Source: Halisarca cf. caerulea (lineage: Eukaryota; Porifera; Demospongiae; Chondrillida; Halisarcidae). From it: a DNA stretch of 37,500 nt. The stretch's first letter is position 1. Each line of letters starts with the position of its first letter. Positions 30,097-37,500 of this stretch are shown in pieces. The notes under the pieces were generated by a model that saw only the letters and a list, made by a program, of their open reading frames with translations, was not told where the DNA came from and did no database searches. Where the stretch lies: assembly GCA_963170055.1 (NCBI GenBank), contig CAUJGJ010000397.1, positions 8,276,801 through 8,314,300 of the forward strand. Direction: 5' to 3'. Position numbers and translations under genes: made by a program.

Positions 30097-30369
30097 ATTG
30101 CAGGCAGTAATAGGGCACATATCTCTGGCAGAACAGGAACAAGCTAGATACAATGCCATCAGTGCTACTTGCAGATTTTCTGTATATACTGTTTTCTCTG
30201 CTGGGATACCACCAGCATTCAGTTAGTGTCCACCATCATCAGTATCTATTTGTTCAACATGGTACAGCAGGTACACTACCCAGCGAATCCTCTACAACCT
30301 GGTCCCATTTATTTTATGACCCCCTGCAAATGTACAGCATTTGGAGTTAACTGTGAAGCCAGCCCATGA
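30097..30369 (+). pseudogene. DUF7869-like TE gene, third segment (tier 0)
   Basis: Directly after the Harbinger the tier-0 gene resumes: 'VIGHISLAEQEQARYNAISA', then after a frame change near 30240 'QQVHYPANPLQPGPIYFMTP' and 'CTAFGVNCEASP'. These are among the most conserved words of the family (QQVHYPS.P.QPGPIYF.T...CG.FGV.CE..P.QV). A TGA at 30367-30369 stands where the family usually has Arg before Gln-Val, which a CGA-to-TGA change would explain. Homology fades within a few codons beyond. The catalytic-like C-terminal domain is missing; it is not the piece at 3-470, which lies upstream. Confidence 0.7.
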
Positions 30370-30450
30370 CAAGTTTCTAGTGTTTACATTATTTTCATTA
30401 CGAATTCTGGAAGTGTAACACTCTATTCACATAAATATATATATATATCC

Positions 30451-30560
30451 TTCAGGATAAAACAGTGGCTGAAACTGCCAAAATGCAGCAAATTTTTAGG
30501 GGCTGCCACAGGCAGCCCTTATATTGTTTTCATTTGGACTTCCGGTGTGTAACGCTCGTC

Positions 30561-30603
<43 letters not shown>

Positions 30604-30900
30604 GGATTTGAAGAAAAGTCTTATAATAGAGAATTTATACAATAGTAATAGAGAAGTATGAATTTATACAGAAATGAGTTATAGGAATTGTTTTGAAAAC
30701 AATTGCCAAATATGGCAATTGTTTTCAAAACAATTGTCCAGTTACAATAAACAGTATGTTCAATGAATGTTCAGCTGTGCACTTACACTCCAATGCTTTG
30801 CAAGTGATTCGAGTGCGTGGGGCGGCAGCCCCCACGAGTTTTTAACTCGAATTACTTGTTTTCACAAGGTGAAAAATACAAAGTTGAGGGATAAAACTTC
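30451..30900. repeat. Foldback MITE, copy B (half), split by another MITE
   Basis: 30451-30497 ('ccttcaggataaaac...ggctgaaactgcc') and 30859-30900 ('gaaaaatacaaagttgaggg', 'ataaaacttctt') correspond to the right half of copy A (1800-1899). The 361 bp between them are MITE copy 2. The left arm is missing and an (AT)n run stands in its place. Confidence 0.8.
30498..30858. repeat. Hairpin-ended MITE, copy 2
   Basis: Same as copy 1 (2660-3008) across its length with only a few substitutions; the main difference is the (AT)n run (30564-30600, longer). Left hairpin 'ggggctgccacaggcagccc'; right hairpin 'gattcgag...ctcgaatt' around 'ggggcggcagcccc'. It interrupts the foldback MITE. Confidence 0.9.
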
Positions 30901-31522
30901 TTTTGTTTAGCTGTGCACTTACACTAATTAAGTAATTAAGCAAAGCAAAGTTGCAACTCCAGTGCTCTTAAAATCTTCCGATTTGATTTCTCACAATAGA
31001 AACTATTAACGATCTCTGCAGGAGTATAAAAAGTGTGTGTCATGTGAATCAGATGTAAAAAACATTACTGTTACTCATGCTTAAGAGCACATAATTTGAA
31101 TTACTATCAGGGCCACCAAAACTGCCCGGACTGCCCAGGCTCTGGCCCTACCATTTTTTTGGTCAAACCCAATACTTTTGTTTGCATGTAAAATAGTACA
31201 CTGTGACAGTCTCCAATATTCTTAGATACAAAATTTCTTGCAAACATTGAACAGTCAGCATATATATAGTACAGGTAAATTCGTTTTATAGAACGCTCGC
31301 AAATTTTGTGTATTCATACAGAACAAATGGAGCGACTTCTATAGTTTGCACAGCCATTTTCTTGTTTTAAATTTTTTTGTACATCTTATTATTACTTATG
31401 AATGTGTATTATATAATAGTGTACAAGTCCAAAAGTTGCATAATAGTTTTGTTCACAAAAGACAGAGATCATTGTTCAGCATGGCTTGATCGTTCTAGAG
31501 TACATACTCTAGATTATCAATT
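30901..31522. other. Non-coding flank of the hAT pseudogene
   Basis: AT-rich, with 'ctagagtacatactctag' (a short palindrome) near 31494-31511. The N-terminal zinc-finger part expected for the hAT gene was not recognised here. Confidence 0.35.
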
Positions 31523-33954
31523 ATGGTAGATGAGACGACGGACATCTCTACAAAGGAACAGGTTGTCTTTGTCCTGTGGTGGATTGACAATGATTGGAGT
31601 GTACATGAAGACTTTTTTGGCAAGTCGCAGACAGATTCCATTGATTCCATCCAACTCACTCATGTGCACAATTCAAGACATTCTACAAAGATTGGATCGA
31701 AGTTGGAGAATTGCAGAGGACAATGTTATGATGGACCAGCAATATTTGAGGCTGTTAAAAGGTGCAGCACCCAAATTGTGAAAGAAGAACATTGTGCCAT
31801 TTACACACATTGCTATGTGCATTCACTCAATCTTGCTTGTCAAGATGCTATCCATGGCATAACAGTGTTGAAGAATGTGTTGAGTATGGCCTTTGAGTTG
31901 TCAAAGCTCTTAAAGTACTCTTCTAAACAAAATGCTATCTATCAAAAGATGAAGAATGAATTGGGCCCATCTGAACCAGGTTTCAGAACTCTCTGTCCTA
32001 CAAGATGGACAGTACATGCCAATTCTCTGGCCAGCATCAGAGTGAACTATTCAGTCTTACAGAATAGTTTAGAAAGTTTTTCAATGGCCAGAGGGGATAT
32101 GGAGAATACTGCCAGAATTCGAGGCATAGCTGCAGTGATGGAAACATTTAACTTCCTTATTGCTGAGATTTTAGGAGATGTAGTGTTGCATATCGTGGAC
32201 AACCTGAGCGGTACCTTGCAGTGTAAGGACTTATCAGCAGCAAAGGGTCAGATGGCTGCTCGTCTTACTGTGGATACCCTTTCCTTTTTATGGAACGATG
32301 AAGCAAAATTTGAGTCTGTGGCGGGATGCAATTGATGAAGCCAGTGAACTGAAAGTGAATGAGCCTACATTGCCTTGCAGACAGAAAGCACGAATAAATG
32401 TGGAGGTTGGGCAAGGCAAAGCTACCATCCTGAAACCCCTAAAGATCATACTGGGCTATTTACTATGAAACCCTTGATCTTTTAATTGCCCTCATCAAGG
32501 ATCGCTTCGATCAGCCGAGTTATACAACTTATTTACTGCTGGAAACACTGCTAATCAAGGCTGCTAAGGGTAATGACTACATGGAAGAACATGACGTTTT
32601 CTGCCAGCTTTACAGACCTGATGTAGATGCTGCCAAACGAAAGGCTCAGCTGCCTATTCTTATGACTCACTTCTCTGCACAGGAAGTACCACCTGTAACT
32701 TTCAGTGCTATTCTGTCCTTCCTTAAAAACATGGGTACTGCTAAAAATTTACTCCCAGGAATTGTGACCATAGTGCACCTGATTCTGGTCATGCCAGGTA
32801 CTAACGGCACAAGTGAAAGGTCATTCTCTGCCCTCAGAAGGATGAAGACCTACATTGCCCTCCAAAAGAAAGTGACCACTTACGTAATGGGAGAAAATGG
32901 CAGCTAGGAACGAAAGTAAAAACGTACCTCTAAACCAGTGAAATAAGAAGCTACCAGCGAAAAATGTATCTAATCTTTGCAACAACCATTAGATTGTAAC
33001 ATAAATTCTTTAAGATAAATTTTGGATTCAAATTTACCCAAAAGCAATATTGATTTCTTCAGCTGTATAACTTGTGCTGTTTGCTGATAATATTGATTTT
33101 TTTCACTTTTTTCAAGATACCAATCTTTACAAAGGGAAAGAGATATCACATAAGGTCCTAAGGTTTACAGTTCTAGTAATACTTTGCAAAAACAAAGTCT
33201 TAGACTTGTCTGCGAACGATCTTTCCGCAGAACTAGTATGCGTTGGATATTATCCGCATTCTTAGGACTCCAGCTACTACTTTGCTATTTCAATCAATCC
33301 AGGTAAATAAAGCCTAATAGATAGCAAAAGGAACATTTTAGGCGAGATCTAGGTAAAATCCCACTAAAGACCAAGACAAAGTAGAGAATGAAACCAGATA
33401 ACACAACTACGCCAAAGCACTAAAATTCAGTTACCACTTAATGGCTGATAAAACTGCAAAAATAATCTAATCGTAGCTCTAGAATGTATTCTCCCCTTCT
33501 CCGTGGAGAGAGCAACAACTTAAATACGATAAACAAGTTGGTGCTCATTTCTATTAACTTTTGTTCTTCACAAAACAAGCACTATAGGTATATGAACACT
33601 GCAAAATTCAAAGGAATATGAAGTGCCTAAACTGACAAAGCGAAGCAAAAAAGACTTTGATTAGCAATAAGAGTGTGATTCACAATAGGTTTAAGATATT
33701 TTTGACTTCCTACTTGTAAATTTGTCGGTTCTGTGACTCCTCTTTTTTTTCTGATATTAGCCGCCATTTTAATGGTAGTCACTTTCTTTTTGAGGGCAGT
33801 GTATTTGCGTTCCACCATGGGTCAGGACCATTTGAACAATTTAATGCTACTCCATGTCCATAAGGAAGCCACTGACAAATTAGACCTTATTGCTCGTGCA
33901 AATGATTTATTGGTAACAATAGTCATAGGTACAATATATTTGGGAAGTTCCTGA
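31523..33954 (+). pseudogene. hAT transposase (ZMYM/TTF-finger, DUF4371 type), N-truncated
   Basis: RNase H-like cut-and-paste transposase. It opens with 'MVDETTDISTKEQVVFVLWW', the first catalytic Asp region of this subfamily; the finger-containing N-terminus is missing. 'ENCRGQCYDGPAIF' and 'THCYVHSLNLACQDAI' follow in the usual order, then 'LCPTRWTVHANSL'. The frame breaks near 32318; an offset frame continues 'WRDAIDEASELKVNEPTLPC', breaks again, and gives 'YYETLDLLIALIKDRFDQPS' and 'MEEHDVFCQLYRPDVDAAKR'. The C-terminal dimerisation motif is 'GTSERSFSALRRMKTY', interrupted at 32853 by a 949-bp MITE. Across it the frame resumes 'LRSTMGQDHLNNLMLLHVHK' to the stop at 33954. At least two frameshifts apart from the insertion. 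Confidence 0.85.
32853..33801. mobile_element. 949-bp MITE with TA duplication, inside hAT
   Basis: The left end reads 'CATTGCCCTCCAAAAGAAAG' and the right end, inverted, 'CACTGCCCTCAAAAAGAAAG', continuing with 'tgac' and 'aaaatggc'. TA stands at 32851-32852 and 33802-33803. Excision to one TA gives ACC TAT TTG CGT, joining 'RRMKTY' to 'LRSTMG' as the hAT family requires. No coding sequence; Tc1/mariner-type target. Confidence 0.92.
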
Positions 33955-34027
33955 AGCTTTACATGTGAACTCCCACGGTTTTATTACACTGTTTAATGTA
34001 TTCGTGATCAGACTTACATTATTATCA

Positions 34028-34621
34028 TCCTATTATAATAAAGATAGGCCGATTTTTTGTTCACAGTTTACCGACGCACGCTGCGACTGACTGCGGACGA
34101 CTGTTCACGATCGTCAACTGTAGGGTCTGGAAAGAGACTGTAAGGCTCCTCTTCACTTTTACTTGCGAAATGGCGAAATTTTGAAAATATCCCGTACAAG
34201 CCTACGAGCCGCCATGTTTGGTTTACGGGCGAATCCTGACAGGAATACGACTTTTACCTTCAAAATGGTTGTTCGCTAACTCCTCCTAGGAAAAAAATGC
34301 AAGTACTTTCTGACTACGGCGAATGTTCCAAAATAAACTTGGTGAGTGTCCTTATCTATAAGGCGGAATAATTTACGCGTTGGAAACTAAAGCGACATCG
34401 GTGGCAAAAAGGATGTCAACAGCAACGTTCGTGCGCAATGATATCTGTAGTAAGTATACAGATTTCCCGTCGAAAATGTCCATTATGCTGCTATGTATAC
34501 CATAGATACTATGAAGAATCCTGTTATATATTTATTTTTGGTACATACATGTGTAGGATTCCTTTACAGTTTGTATGTGTGATAAAATTGGTGTGTCTTA
34601 TGAGTGTGCATGCATGTGTGT

Positions 34622-34685
<64 letters not shown>

Positions 34686-34939
34686 TCTATATGGTGTGTG
34701 ATCTATGGTGTGTGTATGCCCTCACCAGACTCGCCATAATTATGTTTTGTAACAATGTATACATCGAACATCATTTACTATTATTATTTTGACAATGTAT
34801 ACTGTCAAGCTATATACAATATTGACTCTTATTACGGCCACCACGTGTGTTCTTAACTATAGAATACAATCGCATATAGTTAGGCTAGAAAATTAAAAGC
34901 AACCTGGAAAATAAAGGATTAAGTGCAGCATGCACTCAC

Positions 34940-34988
<49 letters not shown>

Positions 34989-35711
34989 CACACTCATATT
35001 ATGTGCACAAATACACATAGACACACCAATTTTATCACACATACAAACTGTAAAGGAATCCTGCACATGTATGTTCCAAAAATAAATATCTAACAGGATT
35101 CTTTGTAGTATCTATGGTACTGAGCTAGCAGCATAATGGACACACACACACACACACACACACCAATTTTGTTACACATACAAACTGTAAAGGATTCCTG
35201 CACGTACATGTTCCTAAGATGAATATCTAGCAGGATAATACGTATTTCACAGCATAATCGACGGATTTCGACAGGATATCCGCATACTTACTACGGATAT
35301 CATTGCGCACGAACATGGCTGTTGACATCCTTTTTGCCACCGATGCCGCTTTAGTTTCCAACGCGTAAATCATTCCGCCTTATAGATAAGGACACTCACC
35401 AAGTTTATTTTGGAACATTCGCCGTAGTCAGAAAGTACTCGCATCTTTTTCCCAGGAGGAGTTAGTGAACAACCATTTCAAAGGTAAAAGTTGTATTCTT
35501 GTCAGGATTCGCCCGTAAACTGAATATGGCGGCTCGTAGGTTTGTACGGGCTATTTTCGAAATTTCGCCATTTCGCAAGTAAAAGTGAAGAAGAGCCTTA
35601 CGTGCTCTTTCCAGATCCTACAGTTGACGATCGTGAACAGTCGTCCGCAGTCAGTCGAAGCGTGCGTCAGTGAACTGCGAACAAAAAACGGCCTATCTTT
35701 ATTATAATAAG
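34028..35711. repeat. 1.7-kb inverted repeat with ~650-750-bp arms
   Basis: Left arm about 34028-34710, right arm about 34925-35711, spacer about 215 bp. The outer edge begins 'tattataataaagataggcc'. The arms align over nearly their full length with scattered differences, including (TG)n at 34614-34683 opposite (CA)n at 34934-34986. The right arm carries an extra internal duplication: the block starting 'acacaccaatttt' and containing 'cacatacaaactgtaaagga' occurs at about 35022-35100 and again at 35160-35235. Each arm contains the sequence 'aacttggtgagtgtcc' (a good splice donor), reading inward. No transposase. It may be a large foldback element or an inverted duplication of a promoter/first exon. 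Confidence 0.88.
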
Positions 35712-35961
35712 ATACATACATGTGACGGTCGCATTATAGTGGATTTTCCCAATGTCATGTAAAAATAACGTGGAATATACATAATATAACTATAATACAT
35801 ATATAACGTATGTAAACATACACACACCATAAGATTATAATATTATACTATATATTGGTGGTTTCAGTGATTTTGGTGGTGGTGGTGATTTTGATCAGTT
35901 GACTTTGAAGTGAATTTCCTACATGCCACATGCATGCATGTGCACACATGCACATGTACAC

Positions 35962-36019
<58 letters not shown>

Positions 36020-37500
36020 AGCAGAACCGCAGACAGTGCGAAGACTGGTATGTTATATAGTATAGGAAATTGATTCTACATGATCAATATATAAATATTA
36101 CACACCAGGCATGCATGCCTGCCTTAATTGCTATAGAAGGTATAAGTAAGGGAGAGGTACGTACAAACATACATCTGTTGATAAAAAGATTAGCCATGCA
36201 CACACATAAAATAATATTATAGTTTGATTTTCACCCAGTGGGATTAAACTGATGTCTGGCATGCATGCATATGCACAAAAAATTCAAAAGTGCAAGGAAG
36301 GATCAAGCACAAAGTCATGTCAGGGGATAAGCAAATGAAATATGCACACTCACTAACACAGACACAAGTATATACACAAGCTCAATAATAACAAGAAACA
36401 AATCAAATTGATATTGAAACACAAAGCATACAGGTACAAACAGTAAATGAACGGGTTTACAATAAACAAACAGTTTCAAAACATGGTAACCATTACATTC
36501 TAGGATATACATAGGGAGATGAGTGCTGCTTCAAGACCTATTATACATGCATGGATAAAGACTACCATAATTAATGGATACATGCACATATGTACTACTG
36601 TACACGCATGCATGTTAAAATCCAGTAGAAGCTGGTTGTCTAGCGCATAACCACTGTTAGGCGCATAAACCAGGGCTGTCTGTCAAAAAGATGGAACAGT
36701 TAACACTCAACGGTACAATGCCAAAAGTGTAGCAATAGAGCTATACAAAAGAAGAAAGCTTAAGGTTATCCATTTCGCAGGTATGTTATGGCACTTTTTG
36801 CCATAAAACAAAATGGTTGCTGTTTCCAAACACTTCAAATTAAACACTTTGTTTTAGCTTCCTGAAGGTTTCAAACCCCCCGAAAACATACAGATAGCAA
36901 ACTGAGCATTCATATTTTACTGGTGTGTCATTAAAAACACTGAAAATATGTTGTACCTGTTGCATGGAGACTATTTTTCAAACATATCAAAATTAGCAAA
37001 TATGCAAAAAGGCGGGAAGGAAGACCTCTGAGTTTGATAGACAAATCGATTCACAAGATAGAACATACCCCAAACTTACATTTTTGGATATGGGAAGGCG
37101 CTGCTCCATTCCACAGCAGTTATGTCAAAAGATTTCTTCTCCAACAGAACGGTGGTAGTAACAAAAGGCGGTGCATAAACTGAACGGTATAACTGGCAAT
37201 CTCTCCATATCCAAAATTGTAAGTTCAGCCCTTTAGGAATAACCTGACAAAATTTTAAGCATACAGGTAGAGATTTAGTTTAAGGCCTTATTTGCCATAA
37301 TCTTCCTATGCACAAGAGTGCCTTTTTCGCCCTTGGTCACATGGACACCATGTGTTCTCAGTGTTGCTGAGTCTAATTTATACGCTGCAATTGTAATCAT
37401 AATTTTGGAGGTAAGTTAGAGATCTCGCGGCTCGAACACTCACAGATCTGCATTTTCTCACCCTATTACCATCTAATTGCTAAATTGACAGGCCAGAATC
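35712..37500. other. Non-coding, microsatellite-rich
   Basis: A (CA)n tract lies at about 35962-36014 and several 'gcatgcatgc' runs occur. No open frame with coding character was found; the minus ORF at 36315-36512 is hydrophobic, AT-driven and unsupported. Confidence 0.5.
37073..37225. repeat. Spaced 21-bp inverted repeat
   Basis: 'aacttacatttttggatatg' at 37073 and its complement ending at 37225 match in 20 of 21 positions, separated by 111 bp. It might be the ends of a very small MITE; no target duplication was seen. Confidence 0.5.

Noticed and set aside
36315..36512. Minus ORF rich in Val/Leu/Phe
   Set aside because: Low-complexity hydrophobic translation of AT/CA-rich DNA with no support.

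Overview
The window reads as animal nuclear DNA. It has spliced, degenerate coding regions, AT-rich non-coding DNA full of (CA)n/(TG)n tracts, and almost nothing but transposable elements (TEs). The TE families (Crypton, Helitron, Tc1, piggyBac, PIF/Harbinger with a MYB/SANT partner, pogo with a PHD-like tail, hAT, DUF7869-like genes and an uncharacterised large TE gene) are the mix I associate with sponges and cnidarians. A demosponge is my best guess, but the species cannot be read from the sequence. I see no convincing host housekeeping gene, tRNA or rRNA.

Layout. 1-630: C-terminal piece of a DUF7869-like TE gene ending in a 181-bp palindrome. 1150-1629: Helitron debris (minus). 1704-3008: a foldback MITE and copy 1 of a hairpin-ended MITE. 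3829-5356: a near-perfect hairpin, then a Crypton tyrosine recombinase interrupted by one TAG. 5578-30369: one large nest (below). 30451-30900: half of the foldback MITE split by copy 2 of the hairpin-ended MITE. 31523-33954: a hAT pseudogene split by a 949-bp TA-target MITE. 34028-35711: a 1.7-kb inverted repeat. 35712-37500: microsatellites, no gene seen.

The nest is the main result. A decayed DUF7869-like gene (tier 0; pieces at 5578-6428, 13853-14052 and 30097-30369) was hit twice. Hit one is a 7,417-bp element (6429-13845) with perfect 73-bp terminal inverted repeats (TIRs) and a 7-bp target duplication. It carries a spliced gene with a Cys/His cluster and about 130 copies of a 12-residue Thr/Ser/Pro-rich repeat. 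Hit two is a PIF/Harbinger element (14053-30093) with a TCT duplication. Between its two convergent genes sits a Tc1 element (15622-28580, TA duplication). Within the Tc1 lie a large minus-strand TE gene of an uncharacterised family, a pogo element itself split by copy 3 of the hairpin-ended MITE, and a coiled-coil gene fragment. Inside the large minus-strand gene is an apparently intact piggyBac element (19717-23033, TTAA).

The nesting is supported by matched TIRs and target duplications, and by what remains after removal: the Harbinger shrinks to about 3.08 kb, and removing piggyBac or the hAT-borne MITE rejoins the interrupted reading frame. Decay follows the nesting. Outer genes carry several stops and frameshifts; the innermost piggyBac transposase is open and retains its Asp residues. 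The least explained object is the 7.4-kb element: well preserved, no visible transposase, cargo gene dominated by a higher-order repeat array.
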